Source: Vreelandella neptunia (GTDB lineage Bacteria > Pseudomonadota > Gammaproteobacteria > Pseudomonadales > Halomonadaceae). From it: a stretch of 64,000 bases of DNA. Both the position numbers and the translations under genes were made by a program. The DNA lies in assembly GCF_000712975.1 (NCBI RefSeq), contig NZ_JHQL01000004.1:310001-374000 (forward strand), in the 5' to 3' direction. Of the stretch, positions 8,167 to 18,913 are shown piece by piece (position 1 is the first letter of the stretch; each line of letters opens with the position of its first letter). The notes below the pieces were generated by a model that was not told the DNA's origin, ran no database searches, and was given only the letters and a program-made list of their open reading frames with translations.

Positions 8167-10077
8167 TTATCGCCCCTGCCGTTGGGCAGGTAAGGGATAG
8201 CGGAATTTCAGGAATTTTTGCGCATTACTGAGTACTTGAAAGGCATCTTTCAGCGTATGGCGCTCGCTATCGTCAACATTCTCCGGCTCGATATTGTTAT
8301 CGGGCGTGCGGTCTTCTTGGAGATCAATCATTTGGTGGCGAATTCGTGACATGCATAAAAACTCAAACGCGTAGCTGAGCTTGTCACTAACACCGGTTGC
8401 CAATAGCTGGGTATTGCTAATATCGTTTAAGCGCTGAAACGAGTTCTGCGCTTTTGAGCCACAGGCCAACGCATGAATTCGAATAAGATCGACCATGGGG
8501 GCAGTACCGCGCCGTTTTAAGTTAATGGAGTTGTTATGCTTTCCATCTTTTTCCATCACAAAGGTACGGAAGAACCCTAGCGGCGGCGTTCGATTTAGCG
8601 CATTGCGGGCCATGGCTGCCAAAAACAGCGGCGACTGTGGAGCAGTGTGGGCTATCAAGTCTTGCAGCGCTTCGACAAAATGGTCTTCGCCATAAATGCT
8701 GTCTAAATCAAAGAAGATCGAACTATGCAGCAGCCTTTCAGGGGTTGGATTGGCCATCCAGTCTTGAAAATAGCGCTTCCAAACATGTAACGGCTGACGC
8801 CACTGGCGGTTAGTCGCCATCACATCGCCTTTGCAGTAAGTATATCCACAGGCATCTAAGCCATCGCTTACAAAGGCGGCTAACGCATGAAAGTAGTCGT
8901 CATGTTCCTCAGGATTAAAATCATCTGATAAGATCAGCGCGTTATCCTGATCAGTGACGATACTTTGCTCATTGCGCGCCATGGAGCCATTAACCATGAA
9001 GCAGTAAGGTACTGGCGGTGGACCCAGCGTTTCTTCAGCAAGCTCTAACAAACGTCGGGTAAAACTACGCCCAATGGTCGATAAGGCACTCCCCACCATT
9101 TGTGAATTAGCACCTTCTTGCACCATTCTTACGAAAGCAGCACGTACATCTGGAGCGAGTCTCGCTAACCCCTGGGCGCTGGACTGGTTGAAAATATTAC
9201 TTACCAGATACAACCCACTTTGCGTTTCGTAGCGAATAATATCAGAAAGGTGAACAACCCCTACCGGTCGCTGGCGATAAAGCACGGGTAAGTGGTGAAC
9301 ATTGTTGCGTAGCATCGTCAGCATGGCCTCATAAACCGATGCATCTGATTGAATGGTGATTAGCCGCTCAGAGATGACGTCGCCAATCGCCGTTTGAGCT
9401 GATAAACCTTCTGCCACCACCCGAGTGCGAAAATCGCTATCCGTCAGAATGCCGCACATTTGCCAGGTTTTGCCTTCGCTATCTTGAAAGCTGTAACGAG
9501 GATTATTACTGCCCTCATTAATCACCAGCACCGCAGATGCCTGAGCGTCGCTCACCTGTTGAGCCGCTTGCTGGACAGTGATTGTTGACTCAACCATCAC
9601 GGGATAGCGCGTTACCAATTTGCGTATCCTAGTGACCATCATGTCATTGGACTTTTTTTGCTGCTCTGCAGCGGTTTCTAAGCGAGGGCGTTCAAGTTCA
9701 ACGAAGTCAGCAAAGTCATCGTCTTCTTCGCAAAGCCGCTGGAAGACGTCATTAGGTATAAAATAAATTAGCGTATCTTCGATCGCCTTCGCGGGTAACC
9801 GCACTTTATGGTTTCGCAGCAGGCTAAAATGGCCGAAGATATCCCCTTCTCCCAGACGGTTATAAAGCTCGCCCTGACGGCGGTAGACTTCTACCGCGCC
9901 ACTGCGGATATAGCATAACTCTGTAAGCGTATCGTCAAACTTTAATATATCGCTCCCCGTTTTGTAGTAGCGTACTTGAACGTGCTCAGCAATGGCGTCT
10001 AGCAACGCATCCGATAAACCATCAAACGGGGGATACTGCCCCATATGCTGACGTATTTCTAATAGCTCAACATCCAT
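8167..10077 (-). CDS. cNMP-binding / CBS / DUF294 nucleotidyltransferase-like protein
   Basis: 636 residues from the ATG at 10077, chosen because AGGAG lies 5 bases upstream and the longer frame would run through a terminator. Domain order: cyclic-nucleotide-binding fold about 15-125, two CBS motifs about 155-290, a DUF294 nucleotidyltransferase-like domain about 310-450 with the GS motif GSMARNEQ (364-371) and acidic pair DQD (376-378), and a DUF294_C helical domain from about 490. This layout is common in proteobacteria and resembles the signal-sensing half of GlnD; its substrate is not established. I recall it often beside acetate or solute:sodium symporters and a 3'-5' exonuclease; here only the exonuclease partner is present. 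Confidence 0.88.
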   Translation of the reverse strand: MDVELLEIRQHMGQYPPFDGLSDALLDAIAEHVQVRYYKTGSDILKFDDTLTELCYIRSGAVEVYRRQGELYNRLGEGDIFGHFSLLRNHKVRLPAKAIEDTLIYFIPNDVFQRLCEEDDDFADFVELERPRLETAAEQQKKSNDMMVTRIRKLVTRYPVMVESTITVQQAAQQVSDAQASAVLVINEGSNNPRYSFQDSEGKTWQMCGILTDSDFRTRVVAEGLSAQTAIGDVISERLITIQSDASVYEAMLTMLRNNVHHLPVLYRQRPVGVVHLSDIIRYETQSGLYLVSNIFNQSSAQGLARLAPDVRAAFVRMVQEGANSQMVGSALSTIGRSFTRRLLELAEETLGPPPVPYCFMVNGSMARNEQSIVTDQDNALILSDDFNPEEHDDYFHALAAFVSDGLDACGYTYCKGDVMATNRQWRQPLHVWKRYFQDWMANPTPERLLHSSIFFDLDSIYGEDHFVEALQDLIAHTAPQSPLFLAAMARNALNRTPPLGFFRTFVMEKDGKHNNSINLKRRGTAPMVDLIRIHALACGSKAQNSFQRLNDISNTQLLATGVSDKLSYAFEFLCMSRIRHQMIDLQEDRTPDNNIEPENVDDSERHTLKDAFQVLSNAQKFLKFRYPLPAQRQGR

Positions 10078-10180
10078 GCGATCTCCTGCACTTGGCGCGA
10101 CAGCATTAACAATAGATAAAGTTTGTCTTGGATAGCGTGAACCGTAAACCCTCAGGCCATCAATGGGTGGTAACAAAAGC

Positions 10181-10209
10181 AAAAAAACCCAGCGCAGAAC
10201 GCTGGGTTT
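10181..10209 (-). terminator. Terminator of the DUF4168 gene
   Basis: Arms AAACCCAGCG / CGCTGGGTTT (10185-10194 and 10200-10209) with a 5-base loop, followed on the minus strand by a T run (10181-10187). It lies between the DUF4168 gene and the DUF294 gene and argues against the longer DUF294 start. Confidence 0.8.
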
Positions 10210-10298
10210 ACATTGGATCAAACACGTTATGTTAGCTAGATTTTTATGTTCAAGGAGGACTCACTATAAAAACCTGATTGCCATAACATTGACTAAAC

Positions 10299-10688
10299 TT
10301 ATGACTGGTTAGCCATTTCCTGAACACGCTGCATCATTTCAGGGTCTTGCTGAATTGACTGACCAATGGCGTTAAAGGTATCAACATCTAAACCGCTATC
10401 TTCAACGACTTCAATCATACGGTCGTTAGCTTCAGCGCGAACTTCCTGTTGAGTGGATTCATCTTCTGCTTCCTGCAGACGCTGTGTGTACTCTTGAGAG
10501 ATCACGGCGATTTCTTGAGAAGCATCGGCGAACTGCTGTAACTGCTCATCAGAAAAATCCTGGGCTGGTGCTTGCTGGGTAGCCATTGGATCTTGAGCCG
10601 GGTCTTGAGTTTGCTGCGCATGCGCGGTACCAGCCAGTAGACCTGTAGCGAGAAGAGCAGCAGAGAACAAAGCAGTCATACGTTGCAT
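10299..10688 (-). CDS. DUF4168 family exported protein
   Basis: 129 residues from the ATG at 10688 (TGAGG 9 bases upstream); an ATG five codons earlier has no ribosome site. A signal peptide with AHA cleavage at about residue 23 is followed by a Gln/Ala/Pro-rich linker with QDPAQDPMATQQAPAQD and a helical DUF4168 domain (DEQLQQFADASQEIAVISQEY at its start). The family is periplasmic or surface-located and of unknown function. It stands alone, with its own terminator and divergent to an EamA transporter gene. Confidence 0.8.
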   Translation of the reverse strand: MQRMTALFSAALLATGLLAGTAHAQQTQDPAQDPMATQQAPAQDFSDEQLQQFADASQEIAVISQEYTQRLQEAEDESTQQEVRAEANDRMIEVVEDSGLDVDTFNAIGQSIQQDPEMMQRVQEMANQS

Positions 10689-10833
10689 AGTAAGAAACCT
10701 CATTGATGCGTTATGAATGTGCTTCGTGTGACGCGCTGTTCAGCTACAGGTTCAAATTTTCATGTAAAAGTTAGTAACAAAAAGAACGCAATGTAACAAT
10801 TAAGCGCACAGAGAGCGCCTATAATGAGGAACT

Positions 10834-11778
10834 ATGTCTAAAAGTATCAATAACTTAGAAAATATCAATATGGCCTCTTTAAGCCTTACAGCCATGCCTG
10901 GACTATTTGTTTTACTCTGGAGCACAGGGTTTATTGGCGCAAAATTTGGCCTACCCTACGCAGAACCATTTACCTTTTTGTTTGTTCGATTCGTGCTCAC
11001 TCTTATGTTGCTGATTCCATTGACGTGGCTAATGCGCATTGCATGGCCGTCATCACCCGTGCTTTGGCTACATATAGGTGTTTCAGGGCTGTTGGTACAC
11101 GGCACTTATTTAGGTGGGGTGTTTTACGGAATTTATTTAGGTATGCCTGCCGGATTAGCGGCGCTTTTGGTTGGCCTGCAACCATTGCTAACCGCTGCCT
11201 TTGCTGGCCCATTATTGGGTGAGCGTTTAACACCCCGCCAATGGTTGGGGCTACTGCTTGGCCTTGTGGGCATCTGTCTTGTGTTAGGCAGCAAGCTAGA
11301 GTTCGGCACCTCGCTGTTTTCGGGATTTGGCCTTGGCGCCTTAGTTAGTGTTACCGCTGCCTTGCTAGGCATCTCATTAGGTACGCTTTACCAAAAACGC
11401 TACTGTACAACGATGCCACTTCTTTCAGGGGCAGCGATTCAATATATCGCGGCGGGGGTACTGCTGGGGAGTGGGGCACTGCTGTTTGAAACTCGCCAGA
11501 TTGAATGGAGCCTAACGTTTGTGCTCACACTAGGCTGGCTGGTACTGGTGCTCTCTATTTCCGCCATTCTGCTATTAATGGCGTTAATCAAAAAGGGGGA
11601 AGCATCACGAGTGGCCAGCTTATTTTATCTGGTACCACCAGTTACCGCGCTACAGGCGTGGTGGCTGTTTGATGAGCGTTTACCCCTGCTTGGGCTAGTA
11701 GGCATGGCTATTGCTATCGCAGGGGTCGTGATGGTGGTACGAAAACCAAAAGAGCGAAAACTAAAAGAGAAAACCTGA
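10834..11778 (+). CDS. EamA/DMT-family transporter
   Basis: 314 residues, two repeated EamA units of five membrane segments each (roughly 20-150 and 165-305). The first unit starts with LLWSTGFIGAKFG, typical of the drug/metabolite transporter family. It ends with a basic cytoplasmic tail (RKPKERKLKEK). Shine-Dalgarno GAGGA lies 5 bases before the ATG. Such carriers export amino acids or metabolites; the substrate cannot be read from sequence. The gene runs convergent with mtgA with 4 bases between stops. Confidence 0.85.
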   Translation: MSKSINNLENINMASLSLTAMPGLFVLLWSTGFIGAKFGLPYAEPFTFLFVRFVLTLMLLIPLTWLMRIAWPSSPVLWLHIGVSGLLVHGTYLGGVFYGIYLGMPAGLAALLVGLQPLLTAAFAGPLLGERLTPRQWLGLLLGLVGICLVLGSKLEFGTSLFSGFGLGALVSVTAALLGISLGTLYQKRYCTTMPLLSGAAIQYIAAGVLLGSGALLFETRQIEWSLTFVLTLGWLVLVLSISAILLLMALIKKGEASRVASLFYLVPPVTALQAWWLFDERLPLLGLVGMAIAIAGVVMVVRKPKERKLKEKT

Positions 11779-11782
11779 CGCG

Positions 11783-12499
11783 TTACAGGCGCTCTAAATA
11801 ACGGACACCACCTAAATTACGCATCTGCTGTCGAATCCACTGGCTACGGCGCTCGACCTGAGCGTCTGGCCGTGAGGCGCTGCGGGTACGCGGGCTAGGA
11901 AGAATAGCCGCTAGTAGGCTTGCTTGCCGTTCGGTCAAAGCACTTCCAGACGCACCAAAATAGTGATCAGCTGCAGCTTCCAATCCAAAAACACCGGTGT
12001 CCCACTCCGCAACGTTCAAATACACTTCCAGTATACGTTGCTTGTCCCACAAGACTTCTATCAGCAGCGTAAACCACGCCTCTAGCCCTTTACGCGCCCA
12101 GCTTCGACCGCTCCATAAAAACACATTTTTGGCCGTTTGCTGGCTTAACGTACTCGCACCACGTAAACGTGCTCCATCTCGGCTAGCTTCCCAAGCACGA
12201 CGCATTTCCACTAAATCAAACCCTCTGTGCTCGGGGAAACGCTGGTCTTCAGCCGCAATCACTGCCAGTTTGGCATTGCTGGATAGACTATCCCAGCTTC
12301 TCCATTGGCGTTGTATATCGATAGGTTCACTGTTGATCCAGCTTTGTACTTTACGCTCTACCATCACCATTGAGCCGGGGGGTGGCACAAATCGGAACAG
12401 CATCACCAGTGCAATAGAGAGGACAATAAAAACTAGCGCGCCACGCCAGATAAGACGCCATATCAAACCAAGAGAACGGCGCAACGCGCGATTGAGCAT
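11783..12499 (-). CDS. mtgA: Monofunctional peptidoglycan transglycosylase
   Basis: 238 residues. One N-terminal membrane helix (about 20-38) anchors a GT51 glycosyltransferase domain on the periplasmic side. The catalytic Glu is E84 in AAEDQRFPEHRGFD, and the second conserved block GASTLSQQTAKNVFLW is intact. It polymerises lipid II into glycan strands without a transpeptidase domain, which separates it from class A PBPs. It follows fghA by 10 bases with AAGGA 7 bases before ATG, so it is probably the last gene of the formaldehyde operon transcript, although its function is unrelated. Confidence 0.92.
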   Translation of the reverse strand: MLNRALRRSLGLIWRLIWRGALVFIVLSIALVMLFRFVPPPGSMVMVERKVQSWINSEPIDIQRQWRSWDSLSSNAKLAVIAAEDQRFPEHRGFDLVEMRRAWEASRDGARLRGASTLSQQTAKNVFLWSGRSWARKGLEAWFTLLIEVLWDKQRILEVYLNVAEWDTGVFGLEAAADHYFGASGSALTERQASLLAAILPSPRTRSASRPDAQVERRSQWIRQQMRNLGGVRYLERL

Positions 12500-12509
12500 T
12501 TCGATATCC

Positions 12510-13364
12510 TTAGCGCTTCATGAGGTGGTCTGCATGATAGCGTAAATGTTCCTCGATAAACGAAGCGATAAAGAAGTAGCTATGGTCGTAGCCTGGCTGG
12601 CGACGAAGTGTCAGTGGGTGATCATGTTCTTCACACACCGCTTCCAAACGCTCCGGCATCAATTGTTCATCCAAGAACTGGTCGGCCTCGCCCTGGTCGA
12701 TAAACAGCCGCTGTCGCGAGGCACCATTCGCCACTAGCTCGCAGGCATCATACTGACGCCAACGGGATTGGTCATCGCCTAAATAACTAGTGAACGCTTT
12801 TTGTCCCCAGGGGCAGTTCATGGGGTTAACAATCGGCGCAAAGGCAGATACCGAACGGAACCGGCCAGGGTGACGCAACGCCAGGATTAGCGCACCGTGG
12901 CCGCCCATGGAGTGACCACTGATCGACTCGCGCCCGTTCACCGGGAAGTGCTGACGTACTACCGAAGGCAACTCTTCTATCACATAGTCGTACATGCGGT
13001 AGTTAGACTTCCAAGGAGCTTGCGTGGCATTTACATAAAAGCCTGCACCTGACCCTAGATCATAACTTTCATGTTCACCGGGCAGCTCAGTACCGCGAGG
13101 GCTGGTATCGGGGCAAACAATCGCCACTCCTAGCTCAGCAGCGATACGATGCGCGCCAGCTTTCTGCATAAAGTTTTCATCGTTACAGGTTAAACCTGAC
13201 AACCACCAAAGCAGCGGTACGCGCTCATTCTCTGCCTGAGGTGGCAGGTAAACCGCAAATACCATGTCGCAGTCCAGCGCCCGGGAGTAGTGGCGGTAGC
13301 GCTTGTGCCAGCCACCAAAACTACGGTTGGCAGACACTAGTTCTAAAGTTTCGCTCATGCTCAT
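12510..13364 (-). CDS. fghA: S-formylglutathione hydrolase
   Basis: 284 residues from the ATG at 13364, with AAGGAG 7 bases upstream. Esterase D family alpha/beta hydrolase; the nucleophile is Ser in GHSMGGHG (about residue 152), and the acid and His lie in the regions DQGEADQFLD and GYDHSYFF. It hydrolyses S-formylglutathione to formate and glutathione, the second step after AdhC in glutathione-dependent formaldehyde oxidation. The gene lies 75 bases downstream of adhC on the same strand. Confidence 0.93.
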   Translation of the reverse strand: MSMSETLELVSANRSFGGWHKRYRHYSRALDCDMVFAVYLPPQAENERVPLLWWLSGLTCNDENFMQKAGAHRIAAELGVAIVCPDTSPRGTELPGEHESYDLGSGAGFYVNATQAPWKSNYRMYDYVIEELPSVVRQHFPVNGRESISGHSMGGHGALILALRHPGRFRSVSAFAPIVNPMNCPWGQKAFTSYLGDDQSRWRQYDACELVANGASRQRLFIDQGEADQFLDEQLMPERLEAVCEEHDHPLTLRRQPGYDHSYFFIASFIEEHLRYHADHLMKR

Positions 13365-13439
13365 GGGCAAGCTCCTTGAAAAGATGAAAACGCGGCGGGT
13401 TTCCCCTACCGCGCTCCTTTACTCTATAACCAATAATAC

Positions 13440-14564
<1,125 letters not shown>

Positions 14565-14614
14565 TTAACTGAGTGCGCCTTGCAGCAGGCGCCTTCGCTG
14601 AGATTTGCGTAGTG

Positions 14615-15598
14615 CTATTCGTCGGTAGTGACCGGGCCAAACTCAATGGGCACCCAGCGATAGCCATCTTCACCTTTGGCGACATGACCAATACCAGGGA
14701 ACGGCATATGCGCACCGGCGACCCAGTGCTTATCTTCTGCGGCACTTTCCAGCACTGTTTCACGGGTACGAATAGCTTGTTCAGGATCAGTATCAAACTC
14801 AATCGCTACGCTGGGGTCGGCAAACTGAACGCCGTAGCTGTGGACGACGTCGCCCCATACCAGCATGGCGTCATCATCGCTGTTAAGCATAAAACTTGCG
14901 TGTCCAGCGGTGTGGCCGTGGGTATCTTGCGCCACGACTCCCATCAATAGTTCATCACCGGGCGTAAAAGGGTTAAAACGATCGGCATCTTGATAAGGGG
15001 CAACGGCTTCTTGGGCCATAATAAAAAAGGCACGATCGGCTTCTGGCAACGCTTGGGTACGCTCTTCATCCAGCCAAAAATCCGCATCATCCTGGCTAGC
15101 GCGCAGTTCCGCATTGGTATAAATAGCATCGCCGTTATCGTCGACTAACCCACACACGTGATCGGGGTGTAAGTGTGTCATCAGAACGGTATCAACGTCC
15201 TCTGGCGTATAACCAGACGCGCGCAAGTTCTGCTCTACTTGGCCTAATGTGGGGCCAAAGCAAGCGGCCGAGCCAGCGTCGACCAGAACCAGATTTTCAC
15301 CAGTGTGAATTAAAAAAGCATTCACGGCTGTCTGCATACCACTGTCAGCATCAATAAAGAGAGCATCAAGATGGCGAAGAATATCGTCTTGCTCCATGCC
15401 TTTTAGCAGCGATGTATCTAGAGTGGTATGACCATCATAAAGTGCTGTGACTTCATATTCGCCTACCATCATCCGGAACCAGCCTGGCGCTTGCTCTAGC
15501 TGCTGAGCAGGTAACTCGGCCTGAGCTGCCGCAACCCAGCCTGCACCGATAGCAATAGCCAACCCGCGGCGAGTCCAGCGTGAAGAGTTCATCGACAT
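14615..15598 (-). CDS. Exported MBL-fold metallo-hydrolase
   Basis: About 327 residues from the ATG at 15598 (GGAG 10 bases upstream; a second ATG follows at 15592). A signal peptide with a twin-arginine-like stretch (RWTRRGLAIAIGAGW) and AQA cleavage near residue 28 indicates periplasmic export. The metallo-beta-lactamase core has HLHPDH as the HxHxDH metal motif, then DTHGHTAGH, WGDVVHS and a last His in AGAHMPFPG. Substrate unknown: lactone, thioester or other ester hydrolysis are all possible in this fold. It is 65 bases upstream of frmA and divergent from a LysR gene, which suggests joint regulation. Confidence 0.85.
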   Translation of the reverse strand: MSMNSSRWTRRGLAIAIGAGWVAAAQAELPAQQLEQAPGWFRMMVGEYEVTALYDGHTTLDTSLLKGMEQDDILRHLDALFIDADSGMQTAVNAFLIHTGENLVLVDAGSAACFGPTLGQVEQNLRASGYTPEDVDTVLMTHLHPDHVCGLVDDNGDAIYTNAELRASQDDADFWLDEERTQALPEADRAFFIMAQEAVAPYQDADRFNPFTPGDELLMGVVAQDTHGHTAGHASFMLNSDDDAMLVWGDVVHSYGVQFADPSVAIEFDTDPEQAIRTRETVLESAAEDKHWVAGAHMPFPGIGHVAKGEDGYRWVPIEFGPVTTDE

Positions 15599-15685
15599 AA
15601 GCAAAGCACTCCGTAAGGCATCAAAGTTGATTGCAGTGTAGGCCAGCTAGGCGAGTGGGATAAAGCGGGATACACTCACAAGATT

Positions 15686-15704
15686 ATTGTCACTGAGCAA
15701 CAAT
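15686..15704. promoter_or_regulatory. Candidate LysR-type operator
   Basis: Inverted repeat ATTGT-N9-ACAAT containing a T-N11-A core, in the 129-base gap between the divergent MBL-hydrolase and LysR genes. Position and shape fit an autoregulatory LysR box; it is a prediction only. Confidence 0.4.
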
Positions 15705-15727
15705 TAGAGATTAACTAAGGGTAATTC

Positions 15728-16624
15728 GTGCAACGCTGGGATCGTATCGAGGCATTTGTCGAGGTGGTCAGGCTGGGTACCTTCTCGGCCGCCGCACGCC
15801 ACTTAAAAGTATCGACATCGCATATCAGTCGCTTAGTGAGCCAACTGGAAAATCAGCTGGGCGTTCAGCTTTTGTATCGCACCACACGGCAAATTCGTTT
15901 AACCGATGCTGGGGCAATCTACGTTGAGCATTGTCGTCATCTCTTTGATGGCCTTCGCGATGCCGAGCAAGCTATCAGCGAACTTCAAGCGAATCCGCGT
16001 GGGCTGCTGAAGCTGACTTCTGCGACAACGTTCGGCGAGCGCTATATCGCGCCACTCGTTAATGATTTCCAGTGCCTGCACCCACAGCTTGAGGTGCATA
16101 TGCACTTCACCAATCGCCCTGTAGAGATTATTGAAGAGGGCTACGATATTGCCATTCGCATGGGGGTGCTTAAAGACTCAAGCCTGATTGCGCGAAGGCT
16201 ATGCGAACGACGTGAGTATGTGGTGGGATCGCGGGCTTACTTTCGCCAAGCCCCTAGACCACACACGTTATCGGAACTTGGCCAGCACCGCTGCTTGATG
16301 GGGTCACGCCCCAACTGGTTATTTGAGGTCAATGGGCAGCGCCGCGAAGTTAAACTGGAAGGCTGTTGGAGCGGCAATTCTGGCCCCGCGCTGCTTGATG
16401 CCGCGCTGAAAGGGCTAGGGCTGGCCCAGCTGCCGGATTACTACGTCGCCCCCTACCTTGCCAGCGGTGAGCTGGTGTCCGTTTTAGAGCCTTTCCAACA
16501 CAACGACACCGCAGTATGGGCGGTCTACCCCCGCCACCGGCATCTATCGCCCAAAATCCGCCAGCTCGTTGATTACTTAGTGGCCAATATTAGCGCCACG
16601 CTGCCACCCTACCCGCCCGTTTAA
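15728..16624 (+). CDS. LysR-family transcriptional regulator
   Basis: 298 residues starting at GTG with AAGGG 7 bases upstream. The N-terminal winged HTH (about 1-60) includes GTFSAAARHLKVSTSHISRLVSQLENQLGV in short form FSAAARHLKVSTSHISRLV; the rest is a periplasmic-binding-like effector domain. Divergent to the MBL-hydrolase/frmA/fghA genes, so it is the likely regulator of that cluster. The inducer is unknown. Its end overlaps the end of sdaA by four bases in convergent orientation. Confidence 0.9.
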   Translation: MQRWDRIEAFVEVVRLGTFSAAARHLKVSTSHISRLVSQLENQLGVQLLYRTTRQIRLTDAGAIYVEHCRHLFDGLRDAEQAISELQANPRGLLKLTSATTFGERYIAPLVNDFQCLHPQLEVHMHFTNRPVEIIEEGYDIAIRMGVLKDSSLIARRLCERREYVVGSRAYFRQAPRPHTLSELGQHRCLMGSRPNWLFEVNGQRREVKLEGCWSGNSGPALLDAALKGLGLAQLPDYYVAPYLASGELVSVLEPFQHNDTAVWAVYPRHRHLSPKIRQLVDYLVANISATLPPYPPV

Positions 16625-17988
16625 CACTCAACGGCATTAACAGCCAAGCCGCCCTTTGACGTTTCTTTGTATTTATCTTGCATATCCCGGCCAGTATCAC
16701 GCATGGTGCGAATCACTTTGTCCAATGATACAAAATGCTCACCATCACCATGCATCGCCATACGTGCAGCATTGATTGCCTTCACCGAGGCAATAGCGTT
16801 TCGCTCAATACACGGCACTTGCACCAACCCCGCTACAGGGTCGCAAGTAAGGCCAAGATTATGCTCTAAGCCAATTTCAGCAGCGTTTTCCACCTGCTTA
16901 GGCGAGCCACCCAGCACTTCAGCAAGTCCCGCTGCGGCCATAGCGCAAGCTGAGCCGACTTCCCCCTGACAGCCAACCTCAGCACCGGAGATCGACGCGT
17001 TCTTTTTACACAAAATACCCATAGCACCCGCCGCCAGCAAAAAAGTTACTACGTCATCGTCACAGGCATTTGGCTCAAATTTTAAATAGTACGCCAATAC
17101 AGCAGGCACAATACCAGCGGCGCCGTTCGTTGGTGCAGTCACCATGCGTTTACCTGCGGCGTTCTCTTCATTCACTGCCAGCGCAAACAAATTAACCCAA
17201 TCCATCACCGTAAAGCTCGATACGATTAAGCGTTGGTTCGGCGGAGGTGAAAGCAGCTGTTGGTGAAGCCCATGGGCACGCCGCCGAACGTTCAACCCTC
17301 CGGGCAAGTGCCCCGTCGCTTTTAAGCCATTTTCAATACTGGTGCGCATGGCTTCCCAGATCGTCAGTAGCTCTGTGCGAATCACCCCTTCACTGCGCCA
17401 TGCTTTTTCGTTTTCAAACATTAGCTCACTGATACGCAGCCCATTTGTTTGGCAAAGCGCTAACAGTTCATTTGCCGTTTCAAATGGGTAAGGTAGTGCC
17501 GTTTTGTCTTCGTCTAACCCTCCCTGATCGGCACAGGCTTGGTCGACATAAAAGCCACCACCAAGGGAATAATAGGTATTTGTCGCAATAACCTTATCGT
17601 GCTGATAGGCCGTTAACATCATGGCATTCGGATGAAAGGGTAAACAATGTTCGTCCCATTCAATATCATGGGCACGATCAAACGTTAGCGCTTGACCATT
17701 GGGTAGCGTTAACAGAGCGCCCTCATCCAGTGCGCGCAGTCGCTCGGCAATAGTATCTGGATCAATTGACTCTGGCATTTCTCCCATCAAGCCCATGATG
17801 ATGGCACCGTCAGTACCATGGCCGATGCCGGTAGAAGCTAATGAGCCGTGGAGCCTAATCACCATACGCGTCAGCGACGGTGAAGTAACCGACTGGCTAA
17901 AATCCCGAGCTGCACGCATCGGCCCAACGGTATGAGAGCTTGATGGGCCAATCCCAATTCTAAAGAGATCAAAAACGCTTATCGCCAT
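16621..17988 (-). CDS. sdaA: L-serine ammonia-lyase
   Basis: 455 residues, iron-sulfur type. The N-terminal domain starts [20 protein letters not shown], with the SSSHTVGPM motif, and the catalytic C-terminal part has the Cys ligands for a labile 4Fe-4S cluster (Cys in LCKKNAS and the pair in [11 protein letters not shown]). It deaminates serine to pyruvate and ammonia in the cytoplasm. It stands alone between two genes on the opposite strand. Confidence 0.95.
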   Translation of the reverse strand: MAISVFDLFRIGIGPSSSHTVGPMRAARDFSQSVTSPSLTRMVIRLHGSLASTGIGHGTDGAIIMGLMGEMPESIDPDTIAERLRALDEGALLTLPNGQALTFDRAHDIEWDEHCLPFHPNAMMLTAYQHDKVIATNTYYSLGGGFYVDQACADQGGLDEDKTALPYPFETANELLALCQTNGLRISELMFENEKAWRSEGVIRTELLTIWEAMRTSIENGLKATGHLPGGLNVRRRAHGLHQQLLSPPPNQRLIVSSFTVMDWVNLFALAVNEENAAGKRMVTAPTNGAAGIVPAVLAYYLKFEPNACDDDVVTFLLAAGAMGILCKKNASISGAEVGCQGEVGSACAMAAAGLAEVLGGSPKQVENAAEIGLEHNLGLTCDPVAGLVQVPCIERNAIASVKAINAARMAMHGDGEHFVSLDKVIRTMRDTGRDMQDKYKETSKGGLAVNAVEC

Positions 17989-18186
17989 TGTATTTTCCGC
18001 CCCTCAACGGTAGTGGTTGATGTCCTGATCGCTACGTTACTGTGCAGCTTTATCCTCTTGTTAGTCGAGCGGTCGACCTTAAGTTCGACGTGCGAGCATA
18101 GAAGGGTGACGATATAATGAATATTCTTCTATACATGCTTTTGAGCATCTCTCTTATAACGTCATTTCTCCGATAAGGATGTTGGT

Positions 18187-18837
18187 ATGCCCTCCACCCC
18201 ACCGCAGTGGCCCATTAGCTTTGGTTATGCGCTTCTGCGTGCAACGCTTTATGTATTTTTTATCGCTGGCATTGCCCAGGGCGGTTATTTTGAAGCGCTC
18301 TATTTACCTGACGTACGCTATACCGAACTAGGCTTTACGGAGTTTGCCCAAACCCTGATATTGGCCAGTTGTTGTGGCTTATTAATTTATGTGCGCCAAG
18401 TACTTAAAGTGTGGCCTACTGTCACCCTTTTGCTGCTGGCATTTGTGGCTTCTTCGCTGGTACGCGAACAGGATTACTTTTTAGATTACTACGTTGCGGA
18501 ACACACCTGGAAAGTACTGGTATCGTTAATTGTGATACCCAGCCTAGTGTGGGTCGTCGTGCAGCGTCGCCGATTTATTGAAGAGTTTTCACATTATAGC
18601 AACACGTTTGCGTTTGGGCTTTTTACTGCTGGCGTATTGGTTACCTACATTTTTTCTCGTCTTTATGGTCGCCAAGATTTTTGGCGAGCCGTCATGCAGG
18701 ACAACTATATCCGCGAATTTAAGGATGTTGCAGAGGAAGCCATCGAGCTTTTGGGCTACAGCTTGATTCTATTTGCCATGATCGAGCTTTTGTTGATTAC
18801 ACGGCGTATTTACAAGGCGCGCCAAAACGCTCGCTAA
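18187..18837 (+). CDS. Unrecognised inner-membrane protein
   Basis: 216 residues with about six hydrophobic segments (roughly 13-32, 45-65, 73-90, 107-123, 137-157, 188-205). Shine-Dalgarno AAGGA lies 7 bases before the ATG. Charged residues within or beside membrane segments include VREQDYFLDYY in the middle and EFKDVAEEAIELLGY near the end; these acidic groups may matter for function. I do not recognise the family beyond a general resemblance to conserved hypothetical membrane proteins. It is flanked by terminators or opposite-strand genes, so it appears monocistronic. Confidence 0.75.
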   Translation: MPSTPPQWPISFGYALLRATLYVFFIAGIAQGGYFEALYLPDVRYTELGFTEFAQTLILASCCGLLIYVRQVLKVWPTVTLLLLAFVASSLVREQDYFLDYYVAEHTWKVLVSLIVIPSLVWVVVQRRRFIEEFSHYSNTFAFGLFTAGVLVTYIFSRLYGRQDFWRAVMQDNYIREFKDVAEEAIELLGYSLILFAMIELLLITRRIYKARQNAR

Positions 18838-18874
18838 CTCTCCTCTTAACTCTTGCTAGCCACTCTTCGCTATC

Positions 18875-18913
18875 GCCGCCTTACGCTCTGCGTAGGCGGC
18901 ATTTCATTTTTTA
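18875..18913 (+). terminator. Terminator of the membrane protein gene
   Basis: Stem GCCGCCTTACGC / GCGTAGGCGGC (one bulged T) with a 3-base loop, followed by ATTTCATTTTTT. About 38 bases past the stop. Confidence 0.8.

Noticed and set aside
10078-10221. Longer N-terminus for the DUF294 protein
   Set aside because: It would be read through the hairpin and T run of the neighbouring DUF4168 terminator, has no ribosome site, and the ATG at 10077 has a good one.
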